A stretch of DNA of 64,000 bases from CAIYRG01 sp964494505 (GTDB lineage Bacteria; Pseudomonadota; Alphaproteobacteria; Micropepsales; Micropepsaceae): the NCBI GenBank assembly GCA_964494505.1, contig CAZBRO010000023.1:1-64000 (forward strand), given 5' to 3'. The notes beneath the pieces were generated by a model. The model was not told where the DNA came from. It made no database searches and was given only the letters and a program-made list of their open reading frames with translations. Positions 43,683 to 52,933 of this stretch are shown one piece after another. The stretch's first letter is position 1. Every line of letters begins with the position of its first letter. The position numbers and the translations under genes were made by a program.

Positions 43683-44807
43683 ATGATTCTCTCTCATCTT
43701 CGACATGCGATCGTTGTAATCGCCGGCGGCGTGGTTCTGTCCGCGCTCGGAATCATCGCGGCCTCTTCGCAGCAAATGCCGCCGAACGGACGCGCGATCT
43801 GGATGGCGAATTGCGCAACCTGTCACGGGGTGGAGGGTCGCGGAGACCGCACGCCCGCTGAAGTCGGTTTCAATTTGCCGATGCCCAATTTTACCGATTG
43901 CAGTTTCGCGACCCGCGAAGCCGATCTCGATTGGTCTTCCACAATTCACAAGGGCGGCCCGCAGCGCGCGTTCCCGCGCATCATGCCTGCCTTCGAGGAC
44001 GCGCTCACCGACGACGACATCGACGCGGTCATCGCCTATATGCGCACGTTCTGTTCCGACCCGAGCTGGGTGCGCGGCGAGTTCAATTTCGCTCTCGGCC
44101 TGTTCACCGAGAAGGCGTTTTTGGAAGACGAATTCCTGGTCACCACCGCCATAGACACAAAAGCGCCCAACAACATTTCGTCGGAAGCTATCCTTGAGAA
44201 GCGCGTCGGCGCCACCGGGCAGCTCGAATTCACGCTGCCTTTCGGGCGCGTATATGGCGGCCCCGGTATCGGCCACAATTTCGGCATCGGCGATTTCGGC
44301 GTGGCGTGGAAGCAGAACGTCATCGCCGATGTGGACCAGGGAACAATCCTCTCGCTGTTGGGCGAATGGGTTCTGCCGACGGGAAGCGAGAAAAAGGGTC
44401 TCGGCACGGGTTCGATGTCGTTCGAGACCCATGCGCTGTTCGCGCAAACCCTGCCCGACGATTTCGTCTTCCAGGGACAGATCTTTGCCACATTCCCCAC
44501 CCGCCAGAGCCAGACCCAGGAAACTGGCATCAATCTGAACCTGCAGAAGACCTTTGCGGAGGAGGGCGGCTATGGTCGCGCCTGGACGCCGGCCGTCGAG
44601 ATTCTGGGCCGCCAGGAATTGGCGACCGGCGCCCGGACGGATTGGGACATCGTGCCCCAGATGCAGGTGAGCTTATCGACGCTTCAGCATATTCTGTTCA
44701 GCGCGGGCTATCGCATTCCCGTGACCAACAGGTCGGATCGGAGCGGCCAAGTCGTATTCTATTTTATCTGGGATTGGTACGATGGGGGCCTGTTCAAGGG
44801 GTGGTGA
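43683..44807 (+). CDS. Monoheme cytochrome c fused to a probable outer-membrane beta-barrel
   Basis: The 374-residue product has a signal peptide (about 1-30), one heme site CATCH (C44, C47, H48) in a class I cytochrome c domain (to about residue 122, with IMPAF as likely methionine ligand), then about 250 residues of alternating amphipathic strands (for example TGQLEFTLPFGRVYG, FVFQGQIFATFP, QVVFYFIWDWYDG). It ends in an aromatic residue (W), as outer-membrane barrels do. This resembles porin-cytochrome fusions such as Cyc2 in layout. Start ATG 43683 follows AGGGGG; ATG 43671 is possible. Confidence 0.78.
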   Translation: MILSHLRHAIVVIAGGVVLSALGIIAASSQQMPPNGRAIWMANCATCHGVEGRGDRTPAEVGFNLPMPNFTDCSFATREADLDWSSTIHKGGPQRAFPRIMPAFEDALTDDDIDAVIAYMRTFCSDPSWVRGEFNFALGLFTEKAFLEDEFLVTTAIDTKAPNNISSEAILEKRVGATGQLEFTLPFGRVYGGPGIGHNFGIGDFGVAWKQNVIADVDQGTILSLLGEWVLPTGSEKKGLGTGSMSFETHALFAQTLPDDFVFQGQIFATFPTRQSQTQETGINLNLQKTFAEEGGYGRAWTPAVEILGRQELATGARTDWDIVPQMQVSLSTLQHILFSAGYRIPVTNRSDRSGQVVFYFIWDWYDGGLFKGW

Positions 44808-44828
44808 GGAAGGCCGATTGAGGAGAAA

Positions 44829-45380
44829 ATGGTGGTAAATACAACAACCGCGCCGGGCTATGGCTTCTGGCACAAGACATTCCACTGGCTGATCTTCGGG
44901 CTGATCGCCGCGCAATATTTCGTGGGCTCGGTCATGCCCCATGTCGGGCGCAACACCCAGGACGAAGGCTGGGTGCATTGGCACTTCGTCATCGGGACGT
45001 CGATCCTGTTTTTCATCGCGCTGAGACTCGTTTGGCGGCTGATGCACCCCGTGGCACTGGAAAACAACATGCCGCTCTGGCAGGCGCGGCTCGCGAGCTT
45101 TACCCATATGGGACTGTACGTGCTGATCGTGGTGATGTGCGTGCTCGGCTGGGCGGCGATGGGCGACCGTGGCTGGACGGCCTATCTGTTCGGGATCGTT
45201 GCGTTGCCGTCGCTGGCGGCCAAGGGAACGCCATGGGCGCACACTGCCGGGGATATCCACGATACCCTGGTCTATGTGCTGCTCGCGTTCATCGTGCTGC
45301 ATGTCGCAGGCGGGCTGTATCATTACTTCGTCCTGCGCGACAGGACGCTGCAACGGATGATGCCCGGCACGACCTCATAA
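44829..45380 (+). CDS. Cytochrome b561 family membrane protein
   Basis: The 183-residue product has four membrane helices with the di-heme histidine pattern: HKTFHW (helix 1), WVHWHFVIG (helix 2), FTHMGLYVLIVVM (helix 3) and IHDTLVYVLLAFIVLHVAGGLYHYF (helix 4). Such proteins move electrons between quinones and periplasmic carriers. ATG 44829 follows GAGGAG, 21 bases after the cytochrome-barrel stop, so the two form an operon. A quinone-to-cytochrome link is inferred. Confidence 0.9.
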   Translation: MVVNTTTAPGYGFWHKTFHWLIFGLIAAQYFVGSVMPHVGRNTQDEGWVHWHFVIGTSILFFIALRLVWRLMHPVALENNMPLWQARLASFTHMGLYVLIVVMCVLGWAAMGDRGWTAYLFGIVALPSLAAKGTPWAHTAGDIHDTLVYVLLAFIVLHVAGGLYHYFVLRDRTLQRMMPGTTS

Positions 45381-45383
45381 GCT

Positions 45384-45866
45384 TCAGAACGGCGCACCCT
45401 CAAGAAGGCGGTCGAGCGCGCGCCCGGCGGCAGCTTGGTTGTTCCAATCCGCATCTTCGACCGACGCCATCCACGCAACGCCGCCGGTCGAGAGGTCTAT
45501 CAGTGTAAGCGTCGCCGTTCGGGCTTCGCGCGAGAGGAACAGCGCGTAGTCGGCGCGATATTGCGCGCCGACGGGCGCGGCGCATTCGCGGCTCTCCCAG
45601 GCATAGGCATCGGGAGACACGCCGAGGCAGGCGCCATACATGGATTCCACGTCGTCACTAGGCCCGGCAATGAGGAGCGTCGCGCCCCGCGCAGCGAGTT
45701 TCTGCCCCAGCAGCCCGTCCGCGGACGGCGCGTCCGACTGAACCAATACGGCCCGCCTTTCGGGCGGCCTCCATTGCAAGCCCGCCCGGGACAGAGTTCC
45801 CGAAAGGCCGCAACCCGCCAACAGGAGCGCCAGCGCAGCCGGAACGAAAGGCGTGATTCGGATCAT
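45384..45866 (-). CDS. Lipoprotein of unknown function
   Basis: The 160-residue product has a lipoprotein signal with lipobox LAGC (C19). The mature part contains ECAAPVGAQYRADYALFLSREARTATLTLIDLSTGGVAW, resembling small envelope proteins that act on LPS or curli-type assembly only vaguely. I do not assign a family. The longer frame to 46010 lacks a signal and overlaps the recA promoter region, so I use ATG 45866. Confidence 0.7.
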   Translation of the reverse strand: MIRITPFVPAALALLLAGCGLSGTLSRAGLQWRPPERRAVLVQSDAPSADGLLGQKLAARGATLLIAGPSDDVESMYGACLGVSPDAYAWESRECAAPVGAQYRADYALFLSREARTATLTLIDLSTGGVAWMASVEDADWNNQAAAGRALDRLLEGAPF

Positions 45867-46002
45867 CGCCGATGTTACCCGAGCGCTCGCGCCGGGTAAG
45901 GACACCAGGCGGTCGCGGACTTCGCACCCGACACGGAATCGTTTGGACGGACCAAGAACGAACATATGCTTTCGTTTGTGTTTCAAACGCTTAGGTATGG
46001 GC

Positions 46003-46030
46003 TTGCCCAAGAGAACAAATCATGTACATT
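46003..46030 (+). promoter_or_regulatory. Possible recA promoter
   Basis: TTGCCC at 46003-46008 and TACATT at 46025-46030, 16 bases apart, resemble a sigma-70 promoter ahead of recA. The spacer contains GAAC-N7-GTAC, a partial second LexA site. This is a visual match only. Confidence 0.35.
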
Positions 46031-46050
46031 AACCCTCGCGGGCCGGTTTG

Positions 46051-46065
46051 GAACGGATTCGGAAC
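46051..46065. promoter_or_regulatory. LexA operator (SOS box) of recA
   Basis: GAAC at 46051-46054 and GAAC at 46062-46065 are separated by exactly 7 bases. This is the alphaproteobacterial SOS box (GTTC-N7-GTTC read on the other strand). It lies 45 bases before the recA ATG, downstream of the presumed promoter, fitting LexA repression. Confidence 0.85.
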
Positions 46066-46110
46066 GGGCCTTCGCATTTCGATAGCGCTGTGAAATAAGG
46101 GAGCGGGCTC

Positions 46111-47181
46111 ATGACACAGGCGGTTCTTCGGGTGGTGGGGAAAGAAGACAGCGACAAGAAACGCGCGCTTGACGCCGCGCTTTCCCAGATCGACCGGGCT
46201 TTCGGCAAGGGTTCGGTAATGAAGCTCGGCCAGCGCGAGAAGGCGGTCGATGCCGACGCCGTTTCCACCGGTTCGCTCGGGCTCGACATCGCGCTCGGCA
46301 TCGGCGGGTTGCCCCGCGGCCGCGTGATCGAGGTTTACGGACCGGAATCGTCCGGCAAGACGACGCTTGCACTGCACGCGGTGGCCGAAATTCAGAAAAA
46401 GGGCGGGGTCGCGGCCTATGTCGACGCGGAGCACGCACTCGATCCGGGATACGCGAAGAAGCTCGGCGTCGATATCGATGAGCTTTTGATTTCTCAGCCG
46501 GACACCGGCGAACAGGCGCTCGAAATCACCGATACGCTCGTGCGCTCGGGCGGTGTCGACATTGTGGTGATCGATTCGGTCGCCGCCTTGACGCCCAAGG
46601 CCGAGCTTGAAGGCGAAATGGGCGACCAGTTGCCCGGCTTGCAGGCGCGCCTGATGAGTCAGGCGCTGCGGAAACTGACGGGCTCGATCTCCAAGTCGAA
46701 CACCATCGTCCTCTTCATCAACCAGATCCGGATGAAGATCGGCATCATGTTCGGCAATCCCGAGACCACAACGGGCGGGAATGCGCTGAAATTTTACGCG
46801 AGCGTGCGGCTGGACATCCGCCGCATCGGTGCGATCAAGGACCGCGACGAGGTGGTGGGCAACCAGACCCGCGTCAAAGTGGTGAAGAACAAAGTTGCAC
46901 CGCCTTTCCGGCAGGTGGAGTTCGACATCATGTATGGCCACGGCATCTCGAAAACGGGCGAATTGCTGGATTTGGGCGCCAAGGCCGGCATTGTCGAAAA
47001 ATCCGGCTCGTGGTTTTCCTATGACGGCCAGCGCATCGGGCAGGGCCGCGAAACGGCCAAGCAGTTCCTGGAGGCCAACAAGGACGTCGCGGCCAGGATC
47101 GAGGCCGCCATCCGGGCCAATGCGGGGTTGTTGTCGGCCGGCCTTGCGGTCGGGGAAGATGCGGCGAACGCGGACGAATGA
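46111..47181 (+). CDS. recA: Recombinase RecA
   Basis: RecA forms the strand-exchange filament and triggers LexA self-cleavage. The 356-residue product has Walker A GPESSGKTTLAL, the DAEHALDPGYAKKLGVD segment, Walker B VVIDSVAALTPKAE and the DNA-binding loop with QALRKLTGSISKSNT. Length and motifs are normal. It is monocistronic with its own SOS box and terminator. Confidence 0.98.
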   Translation: MTQAVLRVVGKEDSDKKRALDAALSQIDRAFGKGSVMKLGQREKAVDADAVSTGSLGLDIALGIGGLPRGRVIEVYGPESSGKTTLALHAVAEIQKKGGVAAYVDAEHALDPGYAKKLGVDIDELLISQPDTGEQALEITDTLVRSGGVDIVVIDSVAALTPKAELEGEMGDQLPGLQARLMSQALRKLTGSISKSNTIVLFINQIRMKIGIMFGNPETTTGGNALKFYASVRLDIRRIGAIKDRDEVVGNQTRVKVVKNKVAPPFRQVEFDIMYGHGISKTGELLDLGAKAGIVEKSGSWFSYDGQRIGQGRETAKQFLEANKDVAARIEAAIRANAGLLSAGLAVGEDAANADE

Positions 47182-47250
47182 GGCCAAGGGTCCAATCCGC
47201 CGGCAAAGTCTAAAGGATTGAGCGTTCCTCGGCATGGGAACGGCTTAAGG

Positions 47251-47280
47251 AAGGGCGCTCGCGAAGGCGGGCGCCCTTCT
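47251..47280 (+). terminator. Terminator after recA
   Basis: Arms AAGGGCGC (47251-47258) and GCGCCCTT (47271-47278) form an 8-bp GC-rich stem with a 12-base loop, followed by a pyrimidine-rich CTTCTCG stretch. It is a good candidate for the end of the recA transcript. Confidence 0.65.
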
Positions 47281-47400
47281 TCTCGTTCCGGCCTGCTCGT
47301 CCGGCAGGCGGGCTTGCGTCCCAGCCGTCCAGGCTCTGACACACAAATCCGGCACGAGGACTAATTTGCAGACGCGAACGGTGCTGCTATCAAGACGCGC

Positions 47401-50067
47401 ATGAACAGTCTCAAAGATATCCGCGCTGCCTTTCTGGAATTCTTCCGCGCCCGCGAGCACGAGGTCGTGGCCTCTTCGCCTTTGGTTCCGCGCAACGATC
47501 CGACGCTCCTTTTCACCAATGCCGGTATGGTGCAGTTCAAGAACGTCTTCACCGGCCAGGAAAAGCGCAGTCCGCCGCGCGCGGCCACCGCCCAGAAATG
47601 CGTCCGCGCCGGCGGCAAGCACAACGACCTCGACCGCGTGGGCTACACCGCGCGCCATCACACCTTTTTCGAGATGTTGGGAAACTTTTCCTTCGGCGAT
47701 TATTTCAAGGAACGCGCCATCGAACTGGCCTGGGACCTTGTGACCAAGGATTTCGGACTTGCCAGGGACCGGATCCTGGTCACCGTCTATTCGGAAGATG
47801 ACGAGGCATTCGGGTTGTGGCGGAAGATCGCCGGGCTTCCGGAATCCCGGATCATCCGGATTTCGACCTCCGACAATTTCTGGTCCATGGGTGAAGTCGG
47901 ACCCTGCGGTCCCTGCTCGGAAATTTTCTACGACCACGGCGCCCATATTCCCGGCGGACCACCGGGTTCGCCCGACGAAGACGGCGACCGGTTCATAGAG
48001 ATATGGAATCTCGTCTTCATGCAGTTCGAGCAATTGGCGGGCGGCAAGCGCGAGAACCTGCCGCGTCCTTCCATCGACACGGGCATGGGGCTCGAACGCA
48101 TCACGGCCGTGCTGCAGGGCGTGCACGACAATTACGATATCGACCTCTTCCGCCATCTGATCGCCGCCTCGGCCGAGGCGTCCGGCACAGCCATTGCCGG
48201 CCCGCATGCGGTCAGCCATCGCGTCATCGCCGATCACCTGCGATCTTCGTCGTTCCTGATGGCAGATGGCGTGCTGCCGTCAAACGAGGGCCGCGGCTAT
48301 GTGCTGCGCCGGATCATGCGCCGGGCCATGCGTCATGCGCATATTCTGGGCAGCAAGGACCCGCTGATGTACCGGCTCGTTCCGACGCTGGTGGCCGAGA
48401 TGGGGGAGGCCTATCCGGAGCTGAAGCGGGCCGAGGCGCTGCTCACCGAAACCTTGAAGCTGGAAGAGACGCGGTTCCGCGAGACGCTGGCGCGCGGATT
48501 GAAGCTGCTCGACGAAGTGACGGCCACCATGACACCCGGCGATACGCTTTCCGGTGAAGTGGCGTTCAAGCTTTACGATACGTTCGGGTTCCCTCGCGAC
48601 CTGACCGAAGACGCGCTGCGGGAACGCGGCATGAAAGTGGACGGCACCGGTTTCGATTCCGCCATGGCCCGCCAGAAAGCGGAAGCCCGGAAAGCCTGGG
48701 CGGGGTCGGGCGAAGCGGCGACCGATACGCTATGGTTCGCGCTTCGCGAAGAACTCGGCCCTACGGAGTTCCTGGGCTACAACACCGAAAGCGCCGAGGG
48801 CCAGATCCTCGCCATCGTCAAGGACGGTGCACGCGCCGAATCCGCGAGCGCCGGAGAGACGGTGCGCATTGTGACCAATCAGACGCCGTTCTATGGCGAG
48901 AGCGGCGGGCAAGTAGGCGACCACGGCGCGATGTTCTCAGGACATGGCGCTGAGGGCACGGTGATCGACACCGAAAAGAAGCTTGGCAACCTCCACGTCC
49001 ATGTCGTCGAGGTTACGCGCGGCACGTTGCGCGTGGGCGACGCGGTCGATCTGCGGGTCGATACCGAACGCCGCCGCGCCACCCGTGCGAACCATTCGGC
49101 GACCCATCTTTTGCACGCGGCGCTGAAGCATGTGCTGGGACCCCATGTTGGGCAGAAGGGTTCGCTGGTCGCGCCCGATCGTTTGCGCTTCGATTTCGCG
49201 CACCCCAAGGCGATGACACCGGACGAATTGAAGCGCGTGGAAGACGAGGTGAACGAAGTCATCCGTCAGAACGCGGATGTCTCGACGCGGCTGATGCCCA
49301 CCGCCAAGGCCATCGAAGCAGGCGCCGTCGCCATGTTCGGCGAGAAATATGGCGACGAGGTGCGCGTGTTGGCGATGGGGCACGATTTGGCCGCGGGCGC
49401 TCAGCCCTATTCGGTCGAGCTTTGCGGCGGCACCCATGTGCGCAGGCTCGGCGATATCCAGTTTCTCACGATCCTGGGCGAGTCGGCGGTTGCGGCGGGC
49501 GTGCGCCGCATCGAAGCGCTGACCTCCGAAGGGGCGCGCCGCTATCTTGAGTCCCAGGCCGACGCCGCACGCCAAGCGGCCGCCGTGCTGAAGACCGCGC
49601 CGTCCGAATTGCCTGCGCGTCTAGTGGCGCTGGTGGAGGAACGCCGGCGCCTCGAACGCGAACTCTCCGAAGCCAAGAAGGCGCTGGCGCTTTCCGGCGG
49701 CCAGGCATCGGCTGGCGATTCGCACAAGGACATCGCCGGCGTGAAGGCGGTGTTGCGTGCGGTCGCGGACGTTCCGGCCAAGGATTTGAAGGCGCTCGCC
49801 GACGACGCGAAGGCGAAGCTCGGCTCGGGCGTGGTCGCCTTTGTCACCGTGGCCGACGGCAAGGCTTCGCTCGTCGTCGGGGTCACGCCCGATCTGACGC
49901 AGCGGATCAATGCCGTCGATCTGGTGCGCGCAGGCGTCGAGGTGCTTGGCGGCAAAGGCGGCGGCGGCCGCCCCGACATGGCTCAGGGCGGCGGGCCTGA
50001 TGGCACACGCGCGAACGATGCGCTCGCGGCCATCGAACGGCACCTCGCTCAGTTGCAGCCGGCTTAA
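47401..50067 (+). CDS. alaS: Alanyl-tRNA synthetase
   Basis: The 888-residue class II synthetase has the N-terminal aminoacylation domain (SLKDIRAAFLEFFRAREHEVV; GMGLERITAVLQG), the editing domain with HSATHLLHAAL and LCGGTHVRRLGD zinc ligands, and the C-terminal C-Ala domain ending with a glycine-rich GGKGGGGRPDMAQGG. Size is typical. The recA-alaS order is common in alphaproteobacteria. Its stop overlaps the convergent icd stop by 4 bases. Confidence 0.98.
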   Translation: MNSLKDIRAAFLEFFRAREHEVVASSPLVPRNDPTLLFTNAGMVQFKNVFTGQEKRSPPRAATAQKCVRAGGKHNDLDRVGYTARHHTFFEMLGNFSFGDYFKERAIELAWDLVTKDFGLARDRILVTVYSEDDEAFGLWRKIAGLPESRIIRISTSDNFWSMGEVGPCGPCSEIFYDHGAHIPGGPPGSPDEDGDRFIEIWNLVFMQFEQLAGGKRENLPRPSIDTGMGLERITAVLQGVHDNYDIDLFRHLIAASAEASGTAIAGPHAVSHRVIADHLRSSSFLMADGVLPSNEGRGYVLRRIMRRAMRHAHILGSKDPLMYRLVPTLVAEMGEAYPELKRAEALLTETLKLEETRFRETLARGLKLLDEVTATMTPGDTLSGEVAFKLYDTFGFPRDLTEDALRERGMKVDGTGFDSAMARQKAEARKAWAGSGEAATDTLWFALREELGPTEFLGYNTESAEGQILAIVKDGARAESASAGETVRIVTNQTPFYGESGGQVGDHGAMFSGHGAEGTVIDTEKKLGNLHVHVVEVTRGTLRVGDAVDLRVDTERRRATRANHSATHLLHAALKHVLGPHVGQKGSLVAPDRLRFDFAHPKAMTPDELKRVEDEVNEVIRQNADVSTRLMPTAKAIEAGAVAMFGEKYGDEVRVLAMGHDLAAGAQPYSVELCGGTHVRRLGDIQFLTILGESAVAAGVRRIEALTSEGARRYLESQADAARQAAAVLKTAPSELPARLVALVEERRRLERELSEAKKALALSGGQASAGDSHKDIAGVKAVLRAVADVPAKDLKALADDAKAKLGSGVVAFVTVADGKASLVVGVTPDLTQRINAVDLVRAGVEVLGGKGGGGRPDMAQGGGPDGTRANDALAAIERHLAQLQPA

Positions 50068-51275
50068 GCCATCGCCTTCTGCAGATTCTCATCGACCTTG
50101 TCGAGGAAGCCTTCCGTCGACAGCGACTTCGCCTCGGGCCCGATCAGAAGCGCCAGATCCTTGGTCATGAAGCCGGACTCGACCGTGTCGACGCAGACCT
50201 TCTCCAGGGCGGACGCGAAATGCGCGAGATCGGAATTGCCGTCCAGCTTGGCCCTGTGCGAGAGCCCCCGTGTCCAGGCAAAGATCGACGCAATCGAGTT
50301 GGTCGATGTCGGCTGGCCCTTCTGATACTGCCGGTAATGGCGCGTCACTGTGCCGTGGGCCGCTTCGGATTCCACCGTATTGCCGTCGGGCGTCATCAGC
50401 ACGCTCGTCATCAGCCCGAGCGAACCATAACCTTGCGCCACTGTGTCCGACTGCACGTCGCCATCGTAATTCTTGCATGCCCAGACGTAGCCGCCGGACC
50501 ATTTGAGGCAGGCCGCGACCATGTCGTCGATCAAGCGGTGCTCATAGGTCAGGCCCGCAGTCTGGAATTTGCCGGCAAATTCCGCGTTGAAGATCTGTTC
50601 GAACAAATCCTTGAAGCGTCCGTCATAGGCTTTGACGATGGTGTTCTTGGTCGTCAGATACAGTGGATATTTGCGCATCAGCGCGTAGTTCATCGAGGCG
50701 CGCGCGAAATCGATGATCGACTGGTCGAGATTGTACATCGTCATGGCGACGCCGGCGCCGGGAAAGTCGAACACATCGCGCTCGATCTTGTTGCCATCCT
50801 TGCCGGTCCAGGTGACGGTGAGCTTGCCCGGCCCCGGCACCAGAAAATCGGTGCAGCGATATTGATCGCCGAAGGCATGACGGCCGATCACGATGGGCTT
50901 GGTCCAGCCCGGCACGAGCCGCGGCACGTTCTTGCAAATGATGGGCTCGCGGAAAATGGTGCCGCCCAGGATGTTGCGGATGGTGCCGTTGGGCGACTTC
51001 CACATCTGCTTGAGGTTGAATTCCTTCACGCGGGCTTCATCGGGCGTGATGGTGGCACATTTCACGCCGACGCCATGGCGCTTGATCGCCTCGGCCGAAT
51101 CGATGGTCACCTGATCGTCCGTCGCGTCGCGGTGCTGGACGGAAAGGTCGTAATATTCGAGGTTGATGTCGAGATAGGGCAGGATCAGCTTCTTCTTGAT
51201 CAGATCCCAGATGATGCGGGTCATCTCGTCGCCGTCGAGCTCGACAACCGGGTTTGCGACCTTGATTTTCGCCAT
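50064..51275 (-). CDS. icd: NADP-dependent isocitrate dehydrogenase
   Basis: The 403-residue enzyme is of the eukaryote-like homodimeric type (MAKIKVANPVVELDGDEMTRIIW at the start; NYDGDVQSDTVAQGYGSLGLM with metal-binding aspartates; AAHGTVTRHYRQY for NADP). It makes 2-oxoglutarate for the sucAB-lpd complex. ATG 51275 follows AAGGA; a frame starting 15 bases earlier lacks conservation. It is divergent from trmJ. Confidence 0.96.
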   Translation of the reverse strand: MAKIKVANPVVELDGDEMTRIIWDLIKKKLILPYLDINLEYYDLSVQHRDATDDQVTIDSAEAIKRHGVGVKCATITPDEARVKEFNLKQMWKSPNGTIRNILGGTIFREPIICKNVPRLVPGWTKPIVIGRHAFGDQYRCTDFLVPGPGKLTVTWTGKDGNKIERDVFDFPGAGVAMTMYNLDQSIIDFARASMNYALMRKYPLYLTTKNTIVKAYDGRFKDLFEQIFNAEFAGKFQTAGLTYEHRLIDDMVAACLKWSGGYVWACKNYDGDVQSDTVAQGYGSLGLMTSVLMTPDGNTVESEAAHGTVTRHYRQYQKGQPTSTNSIASIFAWTRGLSHRAKLDGNSDLAHFASALEKVCVDTVESGFMTKDLALLIGPEAKSLSTEGFLDKVDENLQKAMA

Positions 51276-51358
51276 GACTTCGTCCTTCACATGCGGGGGA
51301 GCGCGGGTCTCTTAACGACTGGCCCCTCTCTCGTCAAAGGAAGCTTTGCCACGCCCTC

Positions 51359-52117
51359 ATGGTGAGCGCCGCGCCCGCAATCATTCTTTCCGAACCGCAA
51401 CTGGGCGAGAATATTGGCGCCTGCGCGCGGGCCATGGCCAATTTCGGCCTTTCCGATTTGCGCCTGGTGAAACCCCGCGACGGCTGGCCGAACGAAAAGG
51501 CGCAGGCCATGGCGGCCGGGGCGGCCCAGTTGGTCGACGCGGCGCGCATTTATGACACTGTCGAGGCGGCAATCGGGCCCTTGGGCCTCGTTTATGCGGC
51601 AACCGCCCGCGACCGCGCCATGGCGAAGCCGGTGCTGACCCCGGCCGAGGCCGCGTGCCGCCTGCGGGAGGCGGCGGCAAATGGGGTTTCCACAGCGGTG
51701 CTGTTCGGGAACGAGCGGGCGGGGCTCACCAATGACGAGGTGGCGCTCGCCGACTGCGTGATCACCATCCCGACGACGCCCGCCTTTTCCTCGCTCAATC
51801 TCGGCCAGGCGGTGCTTTTGGTGGGCTATGAGTGGTTCAAAGCCGGCGACGTCACCCCTCCCGCCCGAATCGACCACGGCGCGGCCCAGCCGGCACCGCG
51901 GGAGGAATTGCTCCGTCTGTTCGAACATCTGGAAGAGGAACTGGAAAAGAGCGGCTTCCTGTTTCCCCCCGGCAACCGGCCGGGCATGATCCGCAACCTG
52001 CGAAGCATCCTGCACCGCGCCCAATTGACCGATCAGGAGGTGCGAACGCTTCGGGGCGTCATCGTCGCCCTGACCAAGGGCAAGAAGCGCAATCCGCCCA
52101 ACCGGCCAGGAGATTAA
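51359..52117 (+). CDS. trmJ: SPOUT tRNA methyltransferase TrmJ
   Basis: The 252-residue product has the trefoil-knot SPOUT fold of TrmJ-type enzymes, which 2'-O-methylate position 32 of tRNAs. Motifs are LSEPQLGENIGACARAMANFG, LFGNERAGLTNDEV and IPTTPAFSSLNLGQAV, followed by a helical C-terminal extension (about 180-250). It is an rpsD neighbour in the same direction, 108 bases upstream. Confidence 0.92.
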   Translation: MVSAAPAIILSEPQLGENIGACARAMANFGLSDLRLVKPRDGWPNEKAQAMAAGAAQLVDAARIYDTVEAAIGPLGLVYAATARDRAMAKPVLTPAEAACRLREAAANGVSTAVLFGNERAGLTNDEVALADCVITIPTTPAFSSLNLGQAVLLVGYEWFKAGDVTPPARIDHGAAQPAPREELLRLFEHLEEELEKSGFLFPPGNRPGMIRNLRSILHRAQLTDQEVRTLRGVIVALTKGKKRNPPNRPGD

Positions 52118-52225
52118 TGGACCGCGGGATAATGCGTTTGACAGGGGAAACCCCATGGCTATAGTGCGCGGCCTTCGGCGGAAAGCCTTTCGCCGATCCC
52201 CAAATTTCTGAGCCAAGACCGCCGC

Positions 52226-52843
52226 ATGACGAAGCGCACGACCAGCAAATACAAGCTCGACCGCCGCATGGGCGAGAACATCTGGGGCCGCAACAAGAGC
52301 CCCATCAACAAGCGGGCCTATGGGCCGGGACAGCACGGTCAGAGGAAGTCGCGCAAGCTTTCCGACTATGGCACCCAGCTTCATGCCAAGCAGAAGCTGA
52401 AGGGCTATTACGGCAACATCAACGAGCGCCAGTTCCGCGGCTATTATGAAAAGGCCTCGCGCAAGACTGGCGATACCGGCGAGCAGATGATCGGGCTTCT
52501 CGAGCGGCGCCTGGATTCTGTGGTGTTCCGCGCGAAATTCGCCCCCACCCCGTTCTCGGCGCGCCAGCTGGTGAGCCACGGGCATGTGTCGGTGAACGGC
52601 AAGCGCGTCACCATCTCGTCCTATCTCGTCTCGGAAGGCGACACCATCGAACTCCGCAGCAAGGCCAAGGACATGGCGCTGGTGCTGGAATCGGTGAAGA
52701 GCCCGGAGCGGGAAGTACCCGATTATATCGATGCCGATCACGGCAAGATGAGCGCGAAATTCCTGCGCACGCCGAAGCTTGGCGATGTGCCCTACGCGGT
52801 GCAGATGCAGCCGAGCCTGGTGGTGGAGTTCTACTCTCGCTAG
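52226..52843 (+). CDS. rpsD: Ribosomal protein S4
   Basis: The 205-residue product begins MTKRTTSKYKLDRRMGENIWGR and carries the S4 RNA-binding domain (LERRLDSVVFRAKFAPTPFSARQLVSHGHVSVNGK). It lacks zinc-ligand cysteines (the C-minus form). It is one of the first proteins to bind 16S rRNA. It stands apart from other ribosomal operons, as usual for alphaproteobacteria. Its TAG stop is the outermost part of a large hairpin. Confidence 0.98.
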   Translation: MTKRTTSKYKLDRRMGENIWGRNKSPINKRAYGPGQHGQRKSRKLSDYGTQLHAKQKLKGYYGNINERQFRGYYEKASRKTGDTGEQMIGLLERRLDSVVFRAKFAPTPFSARQLVSHGHVSVNGKRVTISSYLVSEGDTIELRSKAKDMALVLESVKSPEREVPDYIDADHGKMSAKFLRTPKLGDVPYAVQMQPSLVVEFYSR

Positions 52844-52916
52844 CGTCGTGCTTTCGAAGTTCGCTCCATTGTCGATATCGGGCTCCGAGCGAACTTCGAA
52901 AGCTAAAACGACACTA
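52841..52916. repeat. Large palindrome 1 after rpsD
   Basis: A perfect 17-bp inverted repeat (52850-52866 with 52887-52903) encloses a 20-base loop containing TCGATATCG. Outer pairs GTCGT (52845-52849) with ACGAC (52908-52912) and TAG with CTA extend it to about 76 bases. It shares core words (TTCGAA, GATATCG) with palindrome 2 next to it. Confidence 0.85.
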
Positions 52917-52933
52917 GAATCAATAAATAGCTG

